64,000 nucleotides of DNA from an uncultured Pseudomonadota bacterium (GCA_902826575.1 CADEFJ010000004.1:1-64000), one strand, 5' to 3'; positions 44,976 through 53,917 are shown, counted from the first letter of the stretch. The notes: generated from the sequence alone by a model not told the origin. A program made the numbers and translations.

Positions 44976-46046
44976 ATGAACACCTCCATTGTGAACGATC
45001 CACGCTGGGCGGCGATCACCGCAAGGGACCCTGCGGCCGATGGCCGGTTCTATTACGGCGTGCGCACCACCGGCGTGTACTGCCGGCCGTCCTGCCCGTC
45101 GCGACGCGCGCGGCCCGAAAACGTCGAGCTGTTCGAGTCCCGGGGCGCCGCCGAGCGCGCGGGCTTCCGTGCCTGCAAGCGTTGCCGGCCGGGCGAGCAG
45201 GCGGTGGCCGGTCAGCAAGCGGCCTGGGTCGCCGACGCCTGCCGCCTCATCGATGCGAGCGAGGAGCCGCCGACGCTCGCCGCACTCGCCGCGCACGTGA
45301 AGGTGAGCCCCTACTATTTCCATCGCACGTTCAAGGCGATCACGGGCGTGACGCCGAAACAGTACGCAGCGGCGCGACGCAATGAACGCCTGCGACGCGA
45401 GCTCGCGCGCAGCCCGTCGGTGACCGACGCGATCTACGGCGCCGGCTACAACTCCAACGGCCGCTTCTATGAGCAGGCGGACGACGTGCTCGGCATGACG
45501 GCGTCGAGCTTTCGCGCCGGTGGGGCCAATACCGTCATGCGCTTCGCGGTTGGCGAGTGCTCGCTCGGCTCGATCCTGGTCGCCGCGAGCGCGCGCGGCA
45601 TCTGCGCCATCCTGCTCGGCGACGATCCGGCAGCGCTCACGCGCGGCTTGCAGGACCAGTTCCCGCAGGCCGAACTGATCGGTGGCGACGCCGGGTTCGA
45701 GCAACTGGTGGCCAAAGTCGTCGGCTTCGTCGAAGCACCAGGGCTCGGCCTCGACCTGCCGCTCGACCTGCGCGGCACGGCTTTCCAGCAGCGCGTGTGG
45801 CAGGCGCTGCGCGCGATCCCGGTGGGCTCGACGGCCAGCTACAGCGAGATCGCGCAGCGCATCGGTGCGCCGAAATCGGTGCGCGCGGTCGGGCAGGCTT
45901 GCGGCGCGAACCACATCGCGGTGGCGATCCCCTGCCATCGCGTGGTGCGCAACGACGGCGCGCTTTCGGGTTATCGCTGGGGCATCGAGCGCAAGCGCAC
46001 ACTGCTCGCGCGCGAAGCGCAGGCGATGGACACGAGTCAGGCGTAA
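44976..46046 (+). CDS. ada: bifunctional DNA repair/transcription activator Ada
   Basis: The 356-residue protein contains the zinc/methylphosphotriester domain with Cys36, Cys40, Cys67 and Cys70 (VYCRPSC and ACKRCRP; Cys36 is the methyl acceptor in this family), an AraC-type helix-turn-helix domain (about 85-180; KVSPYYFHRTFKAITGVTPKQYAAARR) and a C-terminal O6-methylguanine methyltransferase with the PCHRV active site (Cys320). Full-length three-part Ada. It would sense alkylation and activate its own promoter, which has an Ada-box-like site. Confidence 0.96.
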   Translation: MNTSIVNDPRWAAITARDPAADGRFYYGVRTTGVYCRPSCPSRRARPENVELFESRGAAERAGFRACKRCRPGEQAVAGQQAAWVADACRLIDASEEPPTLAALAAHVKVSPYYFHRTFKAITGVTPKQYAAARRNERLRRELARSPSVTDAIYGAGYNSNGRFYEQADDVLGMTASSFRAGGANTVMRFAVGECSLGSILVAASARGICAILLGDDPAALTRGLQDQFPQAELIGGDAGFEQLVAKVVGFVEAPGLGLDLPLDLRGTAFQQRVWQALRAIPVGSTASYSEIAQRIGAPKSVRAVGQACGANHIAVAIPCHRVVRNDGALSGYRWGIERKRTLLAREAQAMDTSQA

Positions 46047-46090
46047 CCTTGCACCATGCCGCGCGTGACCGCGGCGCGAGGATCATCGCC

Positions 46091-46873
46091 ATGAGCACCG
46101 CCAACGCCGCCGCCAGGATCGCCACTGCCCGCGAGGCTTTCCGCGCGCTGCACGAACGTGGCTGCTTCGTGCTCGCGAACCCTTGGGACATCGGTGGTGT
46201 GCGCCGCGCGGAGCAGCTCGGCTACAGGGCCATCGCCTCGACCAGCGCGGGCTTCGCCTGGTCGCTCGGCCGCGACGACAACGAGGTCTCGCGCGACGAG
46301 GTGCTCGCGCATCTCGCCGCACTCTGCAGCTCGACCACGCTGCCGGTCAACGCCGACTTCGAGGATGGCTTCGCGAGCGAGCCCGCCGCGGTGGCCGGGA
46401 ACGTGCGCCTCGCGGTCGGCACCGGCGTCGCGGGACTCTCGGTCGAGGACCGCCACGGCATCGATCTTTATCCGATTGCGCTCGCCACCGAGCGCATCCG
46501 CGCCGCGCGCGACGCCATCGATCGCAGCGGCGAGAACGTCATGCTGATCGGACGCAGCGAAGGGCTGCTGCTCGGCAATACGACGATCGACACGACGGTC
46601 GAGCGATTGATCGCCTACGCCGCCGCGGGCGCCGACTGCGTGTTTGCGCCCGGGATCCGCTCCATCACCGACATCAGGTCGCTGGTGGCGGCCGTGGCGC
46701 CGACCCCGGTCAACGTGCTGCTGATGGATGCGACGATGAGCGTGCCCGAACTCGCCGAAGCGGGCGTGCGCCGGGTCAGCACCGGCGCGGCGTTCGCCGT
46801 GGCATCCTGGAAGGCCTATGAGGCGGCGGCGCGCAGCGTCATCGAGAACGGCCACCTGCCGCGCGGCGGCTAG
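46091..46873 (+). CDS. isocitrate lyase/PEP mutase family protein
   Basis: This 260-residue TIM-barrel protein belongs to the isocitrate lyase/PEP mutase superfamily. It shows ANPWDIGGVRRAEQLGYRAIAST near the N terminus, the DFEDGF metal-binding loop, the VEDRHG strand and GRSEG after strand 5. The catalytic-loop KKCGHR signature of isocitrate lyase is absent, which points to the PEP mutase/oxaloacetate decarboxylase-like branch. Substrate uncertain. It follows ada with a 44-nt gap; its TAG stop is shared with the convergent ridA stop within the palindrome CTAG. Confidence 0.82.
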   Translation: MSTANAAARIATAREAFRALHERGCFVLANPWDIGGVRRAEQLGYRAIASTSAGFAWSLGRDDNEVSRDEVLAHLAALCSSTTLPVNADFEDGFASEPAAVAGNVRLAVGTGVAGLSVEDRHGIDLYPIALATERIRAARDAIDRSGENVMLIGRSEGLLLGNTTIDTTVERLIAYAAAGADCVFAPGIRSITDIRSLVAAVAPTPVNVLLMDATMSVPELAEAGVRRVSTGAAFAVASWKAYEAAARSVIENGHLPRGG

Positions 46874-47277
46874 CCCTTCGCGTTGCCGGCGAGCGCTATC
46901 GCGTCGATCTCGATCATGAGCTCGGGCAGCGCGAGGCGCTCTATCTGCACGATCGTGTCGGCGGGGTAGGGCTGCGAGAAATGTTTCTCGCGCAGCTGCA
47001 CGATCGCCGGGAAGTTCGCCATGTCGGTCAGGTAGATCGTGACCTTCACCACGCGCGCGAGGCTCGAGCCTGCCGCTTCCAGCACGGTGGCGAGCATCCT
47101 GAAAGCCTGCTCGGCCTGCGCGCCAAAATCGCTTCCGCCGACCAGGTTGCCCTGCAGGTCCATTGCGGCCTGGCCGGACACGAAGACGAAACCACCGGCC
47201 TCGATCGCCTGGGAAATCCTGAACGGGACATACGGATCGGGTTCGGTCGCGATCTGGCGAATGGCGTGCTGCGGCAT
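46870..47277 (-). CDS. ridA: RidA family protein
   Basis: This 135-residue protein is a RidA/YjgF-type enamine/imine deaminase. It has FVSGQAAMDLQGNLVGG, the helix DFGAQAEQAFRMLATVLEAAG, VKVTIYLTDM and the substrate-contacting Arg in IERLALPELMIEIDAIA. The start at 47277 has a strong GGAGG 5 nt upstream on the minus strand. It lies 16 nt after the ArsR gene stop, so the two are probably one transcript, which would tie it to the redox-regulated locus. Confidence 0.92.
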   Translation of the reverse strand: MPQHAIRQIATEPDPYVPFRISQAIEAGGFVFVSGQAAMDLQGNLVGGSDFGAQAEQAFRMLATVLEAAGSSLARVVKVTIYLTDMANFPAIVQLREKHFSQPYPADTIVQIERLALPELMIEIDAIALAGNAKG

Positions 47278-47293
47278 GTCGTCCTCCGGCAAT

Positions 47294-47617
47294 TCATGGG
47301 GCACAGAAGATGTCGTATAGCACCGCAAGCACCCGGCGTGCAGGGCCGGGTGCCAGCGAGTAGTACACGGCCTGCGCTTCCCTGCTCGTTTCAACGAGGC
47401 CGGCCGCGCGCAGCACCGCGAGATGCTGCGACAGCGCCGACTGGCTCAGCGCCACCTTCGCATTGATCTGGCCGACCGAGCGCGCGCCACCCAGCAGGCA
47501 ACAGAGGATCGCGAGCCGCTGTTCGTTCGCGAGCGGACGCAGCAGCGCCGCCGCCTCACTCGCATGTGCGCGCATTTCGTCCGCCGATATCCTCGCCGCA
47601 GTGCTGCTTCGTGCCAT
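47294..47617 (-). CDS. ArsR-family regulator, BigR/SqrR/YgaV-like
   Basis: This 107-residue winged-helix repressor has the ArsR core (LLRPLANEQRLAILCCLL, VGQINAKVALSQSALSQHLAVLR, then VYYSLAP). Cysteines are at 39, 40 and 105. Cys39 or 40 and Cys105 sit near Cys41 and Cys107 of SqrR/BigR, the pair that forms a tetrasulfide with persulfides, so it is probably a sulfide/persulfide sensor rather than a metal sensor. No metal-binding ELCVCDL motif is present. It is divergent from the DUF2892-RND operon, with a candidate operator between the two starts. Confidence 0.8.
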   Translation of the reverse strand: MARSSTAARISADEMRAHASEAAALLRPLANEQRLAILCCLLGGARSVGQINAKVALSQSALSQHLAVLRAAGLVETSREAQAVYYSLAPGPARRVLAVLYDIFCAP

Positions 47618-47645
47618 GCCGGCATTATATATCACCTATTGCTAA

Positions 47646-47661
47646 ATTAGTGAATACTAAT
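47646..47661. promoter_or_regulatory. candidate ArsR operator (ATTAG-N6-CTAAT)
   Basis: A perfect 5-bp inverted repeat with a 6-nt centre lies in an AT-rich island (47624-47675) within very GC-rich DNA, between the divergent ArsR and DUF2892 starts. Position and composition fit a winged-helix repressor site that also carries the promoters. Assignment is by inference. Confidence 0.5.
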
Positions 47662-47675
47662 ATACTAGTCTGTAT

Positions 47676-47695
47676 CCGGGCCCCTTCCGGGCCCC
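47676..47695. repeat. tandem CCGGGCCCC repeat in the DUF2892 leader
   Basis: CCGGGCCCC occurs twice (47676-47684 and 47687-47695) separated by TT. Each unit is self-complementary at GGGCCC, so alternative hairpins are possible upstream of the GGGAG ribosome-binding site. The function is unknown and it may be a chance feature of GC-rich DNA. Confidence 0.35.
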
Positions 47696-47710
47696 ACGGG
47701 AGCAAGCGTC

Positions 47711-47911
47711 ATGAGTATCGATCGCATGGTGATGAGGTTCGCGGGCCTGATGGTGCTCGCCGGTCTGGCGCTCGGCATCTATGTCCATCCGAACTGGCTG
47801 TGGCTCAGTGCCTTTGTAGGCGCCAACCTGTTCCAGGCATCCTTCACGGGCTTCTGTCCGCTCGCGATGCTGCTGAAGCGCCTTGGCGTCAAGCCCGGCG
47901 CCGCGTTCTGA
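47711..47911 (+). CDS. DUF2892 (YgaP-type) membrane protein
   Basis: This 66-residue protein has two hydrophobic helices ([19 protein letters not shown] and [19 protein letters not shown]) and ends in [17 protein letters not shown]. The GFCP-x-LxxLG pattern is the DUF2892 signature found in the membrane part of YgaP, whose rhodanese domain is missing here. DUF2892 proteins commonly belong to BigR/YgaV-regulated sulfur loci, as the divergent ArsR gene suggests. RBS GGGAG at 47698-47702. Confidence 0.85.
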   Translation: MSIDRMVMRFAGLMVLAGLALGIYVHPNWLWLSAFVGANLFQASFTGFCPLAMLLKRLGVKPGAAF

Positions 47912-47921
47912 GGGCGCCGCC

Positions 47922-48968
47922 GTGCGCAGGCGCCGCCACTTCGCGCTCGCCGCGCTGATCTGCGCGCCACTGTGGGCACCGCCCACGGTGCAAGGTGCCA
48001 CTGCGCTCGAGACGCTGACGGTCGAGGCGACACCGGCCCCGCTCGAGCGCGTGCTCGACGGCAGGGTCGAAGCGGTCAACCAGGCGACCGTATCGGCGCA
48101 GACCGCGGGGCGCGTCGCGGAGATCCTCTACGACGTCAACGATTTCGTGCCGGCGGGCGCGGTCATCCTGCGCCTGCGCGCGACCGAGCAGCGCAGCGGC
48201 CTCGAGCAGGCGCAGGCGACGTTGCGCGAGGCTGTTGCCCGCGAGTCCGAAGCACAGGCGCATTACGCGCGCACCCGCAATCTCCACGATGTTGACGCCG
48301 CGTCGAAATCCCAGCTCGAGGAAGCCACCGCCGGGCGTGACGCCGCGGTTGCGCGCCTCGCCGCGGCTCGCGCGGGCCTCGAGGCCGCGCGCGAGGGGCT
48401 GGGCTATACCGAGGTGCGCGCGCCCTACGCCGGCGTCGTCACCGCCCGCCTGGTCGAGGTCGGCGAGGCCGTGCGCCCCGGCACGGCGCTGATGAGCGGT
48501 CTGTCGCTGCAGTACCTGCGTGTCGCGGTCGACCTGCCGCAAAGCGTCGTCGAGCACGTGCGCGGCATCCGCAAGGCCGCGGTGTACGTCGACGGCCGGC
48601 GCACCGAGGCCACGGGCCTTACGATCTTTCCGCAGGCGAGCTCCGCCGCAAACACCTTTCGCGCACGCGTCGACCTGCCCGAGAACGCCGTCGATCTCTA
48701 TCCCGGCATGCTCGTGAAGGTCGGCTTCATCGTCGGTGAGACGCGGCGCCTCTCGATTCCGGTCAGCGCGCTGATCGTGCGCAGCGAGGTGACAGCGGTC
48801 TACGTGCTCGGCGAGCACGATCGGCCGAGCCTGCGGCAGGTGCGCGTCGGGCACCGCACCGACGGGCGCGTGGAGATCCTTGCCGGGCTCACCGATGGTG
48901 AGCGCATCGCCGTCGACCCGGTCGCTGCGGCGCAAGCATTGCGCGACGCGGCAGTTACGCGGCAATGA
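47922..48968 (+). CDS. RND efflux periplasmic adaptor (membrane fusion protein)
   Basis: This 348-residue adaptor has a signal peptide (ALAALICAPLWAPPTVQG), a barrel-sandwich hybrid domain with VDGRVEAVNQATVSAQTAGRV (in pieces), an alpha-hairpin rich in Ala/Arg/Glu (about 75-135) and beta-barrel and membrane-proximal domains ending in GEHDRPSLRQVRVGHR. It connects the inner-membrane RND pump to an outer-membrane channel, which is not encoded here. The start is GTG at 47922, 10 nt after the DUF2892 gene. The stop overlaps the RND start (ATGA). Confidence 0.9.
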   Translation: MRRRRHFALAALICAPLWAPPTVQGATALETLTVEATPAPLERVLDGRVEAVNQATVSAQTAGRVAEILYDVNDFVPAGAVILRLRATEQRSGLEQAQATLREAVARESEAQAHYARTRNLHDVDAASKSQLEEATAGRDAAVARLAAARAGLEAAREGLGYTEVRAPYAGVVTARLVEVGEAVRPGTALMSGLSLQYLRVAVDLPQSVVEHVRGIRKAAVYVDGRRTEATGLTIFPQASSAANTFRARVDLPENAVDLYPGMLVKVGFIVGETRRLSIPVSALIVRSEVTAVYVLGEHDRPSLRQVRVGHRTDGRVEILAGLTDGERIAVDPVAAAQALRDAAVTRQ

Positions 48969-51900
48969 ACAGCCCGCGCCGCCTCGGCGTGAGCGGGCGC
49001 CTCGCTCACGCCTTCCTCGACAGCCAGCTCACCCCGCTGCTCGCACTGACCGCGCTGCTCGCGGGCCTGTTCGCCGTGCTCGTCACGCCGCGCGAGGAAG
49101 AGCCGCAGATCGATGTGACCATGGCGAACGTGATCGTGCCGTTTCCGGGCGCGAGCGCCGCGCAGGTCGAGCAGCTCGTCAGCACGCCGATGGAGCAGGT
49201 GCTGGGCGAGATCGAGGGCGTCGATCACCTCTATTCGATCTCGCGACCAGGCGTGGCGATCCTGACCGTGCAGTTCGAAGTCGGCGAGACGCGCAGCGAC
49301 GCGATCGTGCGCCTCTACAACGCCGTCTACTCGAACCGCGACTGGCGCCCCGCGGGGCTCGGCGTGCTCGAACCGCTGATCCGGCCGAAAGGCATCGACG
49401 ATGTACCGATCCTGACGCTCGCGCTGTGGACCACCGACGAGGCCCGCGCCGGCTACGACCTGCGGCAGGTCGCGCATTCGATCGAGGCCGAGCTGCAGCG
49501 CGTGCCCGGCACGCGCGATGTCTACACGATCGGCGGCGCCGAGGACGCGGTGCTGGTGCGTCTCGACGCGCAGCGGCTCGCGGGCCACGGCCTCGGCGTC
49601 GATGCGCTGATGCAGGCGCTCAGCGCGGCCAATGTCGTCGCGCACGCGGGTGAGCTGGTGGCGGACAATGCCGCGATCCCGGTGCAGGCGGGCGAGTTCC
49701 TCGCCGATCGCGAGGAGGTCGCGAACCTGGTCGTCGGACTGCACGACGGTCGCCCGGTCTACCTGCAGGATGTCGCAACGGTGACGCGCGGGCCCGTTCA
49801 GCCTCATCAGGCTGTCTGGTTCGGTGGCGCCGGCCTGCCGGCCAAGGCCCCGGCGGTGACGATCGCCGTCACCAAGCAGCCGGGCACCAATGCGATCGAT
49901 GTCGCGAACCAGCTGATCGAGCGGATCGACGCGCTGCGCGGTGTCTACCTGCCCGCGGGTGTCGAGACGACGATCACCCGCAACTACGGCGAGACCGCCA
50001 ACGACAAAGCGGTCAAGCTGATCCAGAAGCTGCTGCTCGCGACCGTGTCGGTGATCGTGCTCGTGATCCTCGCGGTCGGCCGACGCGAAGCGCTCGTGGT
50101 CGGCAGCGCCGTGATCGTCACGCTGGCCGCGACGCTGTTCGCGTCGTGGGCCTGGGGCTTCACGCTGAATCGCGTTTCGCTGTTCGCGCTGATCTTCTCG
50201 ATCGGCATCCTGGTGGACGATGCGATCGTGGTGGTCGAGAACATCCATCGCCACCTGCACCATGATCCGCCGGGCGAGGGCGGCCGCAATCTGACCACCC
50301 TGATCGCGCGCGCGGTCGACGAGGTCGGCGGACCGACGATACTCGCCACTTTCACGGTGATCGCGGCGCTGCTGCCGATGGCCTTCGTCAGCGGCCTGAT
50401 GGGCCCGTACATGAGTCCGATCCCGATCAACGCGAGCATGGGCATGCTGATCTCGCTCGCGATCGCGCTCATCTTCACGCCCTGGCTGTCGCGCCGGCTG
50501 CTGCTGCGCGTGCGCGCGGCGGGCGCCGGTGGCGGCGCGAGCGCATCGCAAGCCATCGAGGCGTGGCTGCAGCGCCTCTTCGAACGCCTGCTCGGCCCGT
50601 TCCTGCACGGCGCCGAAGCCCGCCGGCGGCGCCATCGCCTGTATGCCGCCACCGGGGCAGCGATCCTGCTCGCGGTATCGCTCGCCGCATTCAAGCTCGT
50701 CGTGATGAAAATGCTGCCCTTCGACAACAAGTCCGAATTCCAGGTGGTCGTGAACATGCCGGAGGGCACGGCGCTCGAGCGCACCTCGATGCTGCTCGAT
50801 GCGCTCGCCGCGGAGCTCGTGAAGACGCCGGAAGTCACGCACTACCAGATCTACGCCGGCACGTCGGCGCCGATCAATTTCAATGGACTCGTGCGCCAGT
50901 ACGACCTGCGCAACGCGCCCCACTTCGGCGACATCCAGGTCAACCTCGCGGCCCAGCACGACCGCAAGCGCGCGAGCCACGAGATCGCGCTCGACGTGCG
51001 CCCGGCACTCGCCGCGATCGGCCGTCGCCACGGCGCGAGCAGCGTGCAGGTCGTCGAGGTGCCGCCAGGACCGCCGGTGCTGGCGCCGATCGTCGCCGAA
51101 GTGTACGGCCCGTCGCCCGAGGCGCGGCGCGCGCTCGCCCAGCGGCTGCGCGGATTGTTCGAGGCGACGCCGGACATCGTCGATGTCGACGACACGGTCG
51201 AGGCGCCCGCGCGGCGCGAGATCGTCGCGATCGACCGCTCGCGCGCGGCCTTGCTCGGCGTGAGCCAGCAGGCCGCGGTGCGCACGCTGCAGGTCGCGCT
51301 CGACGGCTACGACGCGACCCATGTGCGCGCCGGGCAGGAGCGCTATCCGATCCCGGTGCGCCTCGAGCTGCCAGTCGCCGAGCGCGCCAGCCTCGATGAC
51401 CTGCTGGCACTCGAGGTACCGGCCGCCGGTGGCGTGATGGTGCCGCTGTCCGAGATCGTGACGGCGCGCGAGGCCCAGTGGGACGGCGCGATCCACCGCA
51501 AGGACGGCCTGCCCGTCGCCTATGTCACCGGCGACATGGCCGGCCGACTCGACAGTCCGCTCTACGGCATGTTCGATCTGGTCGGCCAGCTGCGCGACGG
51601 TGGCGCCGGCGAGGAGGTCGCGCAAAGCTTCATCCGCCAGCCCGCCGATACGCTCGCCGCCGCGGTGAAGTGGGACGGCGAGTGGCAGATCACCTACGAA
51701 ACCTTCCGCGACATGGGGCTCGCCTACTCGGTCGGCCTGCTGCTGATCTACCTGCTGGTGGTCGCACAGTTCCGCTCCTACCTCGTGCCGCTCGTCATCA
51801 TGGCGCCGATCCCGCTGACGATCATCGGCGTGATGCCGGGGCACGCACTGCTCGGCGCGCAGTTCACGGCGACCTCGATGATCGGCATGATCGCGCTCGC

Positions 51901-52231
51901 CGGCATCATCGTGCGCAATTCGATCCTGCTGGTCGACTTCATCAATCAGGAGCTGGCCGAGGGCCGCGCGCCGGCCGAGGCCGTGATCCGCGCCGGTGCC
52001 GTCCGCGCCCGCCCGATCGTGCTGACCGCGCTCGCGGCGATGATCGGCGCGCTGTTCATCGTGGACGACCCGATCTTCAACGGACTTGCGGTGTCGCTGA
52101 TCTTCGGCATCCTCGTCTCGACCGTGCTCACGCTCGTGGTGATCCCGATCCTGTACTTCAGCCTGCTGCGGAGGAGGTCAGGTGCAAGTGCGACGTCAGA
52201 TCCAGCGGCGCAGGGTGTCCTCAATGCGTGA
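48965..52231 (+). CDS. RND efflux transporter permease (AcrB family)
   Basis: This 1088-residue pump has the twelve-helix RND layout with two large periplasmic loops. Typical segments are PREEEPQIDVTMANVIVPFPGAS after helix 1, GILVDDAIVVVENIHRH (proton-relay Asp pair in helix 4), a helix-6 region STRG-type and the helix-10 to 12 end (VTLTALAAMIGALFI-like LTALAAMIGALFIVDDPIF). Substrate unknown. It is coupled to the adaptor gene. The last 20 residues (RRRSGASATSDPAAQGV) look atypical and overlap the stop of the decayed restriction gene on the other strand. Confidence 0.92.
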   Translation: MNSPRRLGVSGRLAHAFLDSQLTPLLALTALLAGLFAVLVTPREEEPQIDVTMANVIVPFPGASAAQVEQLVSTPMEQVLGEIEGVDHLYSISRPGVAILTVQFEVGETRSDAIVRLYNAVYSNRDWRPAGLGVLEPLIRPKGIDDVPILTLALWTTDEARAGYDLRQVAHSIEAELQRVPGTRDVYTIGGAEDAVLVRLDAQRLAGHGLGVDALMQALSAANVVAHAGELVADNAAIPVQAGEFLADREEVANLVVGLHDGRPVYLQDVATVTRGPVQPHQAVWFGGAGLPAKAPAVTIAVTKQPGTNAIDVANQLIERIDALRGVYLPAGVETTITRNYGETANDKAVKLIQKLLLATVSVIVLVILAVGRREALVVGSAVIVTLAATLFASWAWGFTLNRVSLFALIFSIGILVDDAIVVVENIHRHLHHDPPGEGGRNLTTLIARAVDEVGGPTILATFTVIAALLPMAFVSGLMGPYMSPIPINASMGMLISLAIALIFTPWLSRRLLLRVRAAGAGGGASASQAIEAWLQRLFERLLGPFLHGAEARRRRHRLYAATGAAILLAVSLAAFKLVVMKMLPFDNKSEFQVVVNMPEGTALERTSMLLDALAAELVKTPEVTHYQIYAGTSAPINFNGLVRQYDLRNAPHFGDIQVNLAAQHDRKRASHEIALDVRPALAAIGRRHGASSVQVVEVPPGPPVLAPIVAEVYGPSPEARRALAQRLRGLFEATPDIVDVDDTVEAPARREIVAIDRSRAALLGVSQQAAVRTLQVALDGYDATHVRAGQERYPIPVRLELPVAERASLDDLLALEVPAAGGVMVPLSEIVTAREAQWDGAIHRKDGLPVAYVTGDMAGRLDSPLYGMFDLVGQLRDGGAGEEVAQSFIRQPADTLAAAVKWDGEWQITYETFRDMGLAYSVGLLLIYLLVVAQFRSYLVPLVIMAPIPLTIIGVMPGHALLGAQFTATSMIGMIALAGIIVRNSILLVDFINQELAEGRAPAEAVIRAGAVRARPIVLTALAAMIGALFIVDDPIFNGLAVSLIFGILVSTVLTLVVIPILYFSLLRRRSGASATSDPAAQGVLNA

Positions 52232-53131
52232 CGGTTCGAACACGACGTCGGCGCACCACTCGCCAAAGCCGCCCTTGGTGTTGACCGCCTCGATCCAGGC
52301 GTCGAGCGCGGCGCGCTTGGTGCGGTTCTGCTCGTCGTCTTCACCCTTGATCTCGAGCACCAGTGTCCTGCCGCTCGCGAGTCGGATGAGGAAATCCGGC
52401 ACGAACCGACGACGCGCCCCGTTCCACAGGTAGTACACGCTGAAGCCGAGATGATCGTTCTTCGCGTAGGCCGTGACTGCCGCAGATTTCTCGAGAATAT
52501 TGGCGGTATGGATTTCCCACGCGCTGTCACCGACCACGTGGCTGATCTGCGACTTGCGGCTCGGGATGTTTTCCTTCGTCGTGTACCAGGTGCGCATTTC
52601 GCGGGTGGAGCCCACCGGGTTCTCCTCATCGAACACCGGCTCGATGCGCTCGACGTTCTGCTCCACGACGAAACGCAGCAGATGCTGGACCAGCAGATCG
52701 GCGTTCAGCGCCACGAGGATGCGCTTGCGCAGCGGTTCCTGGTGAAAGAGGCTCGGCACCTGCAGTAGGTCGGAATCGACGAAGTGTTCGAGCAGCCGGA
52801 TCAGCTGGACGATCAGGTAGTCGGGCTGCCCCGTGAAACGCTCCCGCAGCGACTCGAATGCCTTGCGCGCGGCGAGGAACAGGACGCGCTGGCGCCGGAA
52901 CATGTCGGGCAGCTTCTCCAGATCGATCGTTTCGATCTGGTCCCACGCGGTGGCGCCGCCGAGCGCGGGTGCGATATCGACGACGATCGGGGTCTGTGCC
53001 GGGTCGAGGCGCAGCGGCTGCACGCCTGACCAGTCGACGTTGAGTGTCGGGGTGACGACCGCCTCGACGCGCAGCAGATTGGGCCAGCGAATCTCGAGAC
53101 TGTTGCGATCGACGAGCGATTCGATCTGCGT
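52196..53131 (-). pseudogene. C-terminal remnant of a restriction endonuclease/helicase
   Basis: About 310 residues remain, recognisable from TQIESLVDRNSLEIRWPNLL to the end. The sequence resembles the C-terminal domain of large DEAD/DEAH-helicase type restriction endonucleases (BPTD_3080-like), which carry a nuclease-like PDFLIRL...LVLEIKGEDDEQNRTKR (PD-(D/E)xK pattern, with Glu and Lys). A GTG at 53023 is the only late start, but there is no helicase core upstream. The frame changes near 53131 into the methylase remnant. It is convergent with the RND gene (36-nt overlap of stops). Confidence 0.6.
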
Positions 53132-53149
53132 GCTCGGCCGCGGGGGTGG

Positions 53150-53484
53150 CGGGGCGTCGCCGTGTCGTCGGACGCCGCCTTGCGGGGCGCGCGAGTGGTG
53201 CTTCCCGCTTTGCGGGCTGCTCGCCGGCCGGGCGCGGGCGCTTCCTCGCGCACCTCGAGCACCAACTCCTCGGGCGGATCGACGACGCGCGCGACCGTAC
53301 CGCCGCGGCCTTGGCCCTTGCGCAACAGGCCCTTTGTTATCAGCGCGTCGCGGGCAGCCTGAAAGTCTTTCTCGATGACTTTGCGTTGGGCGGCGTCGGC
53401 GAGCCGCTGCCGGAGAGCCTGATTGCCGATCGTGCTGCCGTCCTCGGGGACAAGGCAGAGGAGCAGCGTAGCGAGGTCCTCCAA
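53150..53484 (-). pseudogene. N-terminal remnant of a DNA methyltransferase
   Basis: This fragment reads LEDLATLLLCLVPEDGSTIG then NQALRQRLADAAQRKVIEKD and RDALITKGLLRKGQGRGGTV, the winged-helix N terminus of N6-adenine DNA methylases of restriction-modification loci. After about residue 75 it becomes a low-complexity Ala/Arg-rich stretch, and the catalytic NPPY domain is absent. The frame is open a little upstream (to about 53508) with only a TTG start at 53484. Together with the neighbouring endonuclease end it looks like an internal deletion that fused two genes. Confidence 0.55.
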
Positions 53485-53686
53485 TGGTCTCCCCCCGAGT
53501 ACTTCTTCCTTATGCTGAGGGGAAGGATACGACCTGTGGCATCGTGTTGACCATGCGCAGTGATCCGACCCTGTACTTCCGCCTTAAGCGCAGCTAACGC
53601 CAGCGCGAGATTTTCGGAACTCAAAGGCCCCGTCCGCCAGCCATCATTCTCTCCAACAACGGTCCACACCGGACAAGGAGAGAACG
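53485..53686. other. intergenic region with no recognised feature
   Basis: This stretch lies upstream of the methylase remnant and the small gene at 53687. I see no gene, RNA or clear repeat. It contains a strong AAGGAGAG ribosome-binding site at 53675-53682 for the small gene. Confidence 0.5.
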
Positions 53687-53884
53687 ATGTACATCAATAT
53701 CTGGTCATCGCCGCTCCTCGCGGGTTTGTCGCGGGGCTGGGGCATCTGGTTCGACGCCATGGCCCACACGCAGGACCTGTCTGCGCCTTGGCGGACGGAC
53801 GCTCGCCGCGGCGGCGCACAGCGCGCTGCGGCGCTGCGCCGGCGCGACATCGGCGCCTATGAGAGCGCATGCGCGACGAAATAG
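53687..53884 (+). CDS. small hypothetical protein with strong ribosome-binding site
   Basis: This 65-residue ORF (MYINIWSSPLLAGLSRGWG...) has a near-ideal Shine-Dalgarno sequence, AAGGAGAG, 4-5 nt before the ATG, which is uncommon in this window and supports real translation. The N-terminal half is hydrophobic/aromatic and the C-terminal half is basic (RRGGAQRAAALRRRDIG). It is weakly reminiscent of DUF1127-type tails but no family can be assigned. It stands between the decayed restriction locus and the M49-like peptidase. Confidence 0.5.
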   Translation: MYINIWSSPLLAGLSRGWGIWFDAMAHTQDLSAPWRTDARRGGAQRAAALRRRDIGAYESACATK

Positions 53885-53917
53885 TCAGCGGCGCGGAGCG
53901 CGGCCTACAATCGCCGG

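Noticed and set aside
48800..51844. A 1014-codon minus-strand ORF opposite the RND pump
   Set aside because: Antisense, Arg/His/Asp-rich, no domain; coding evidence for the RND gene is decisive.
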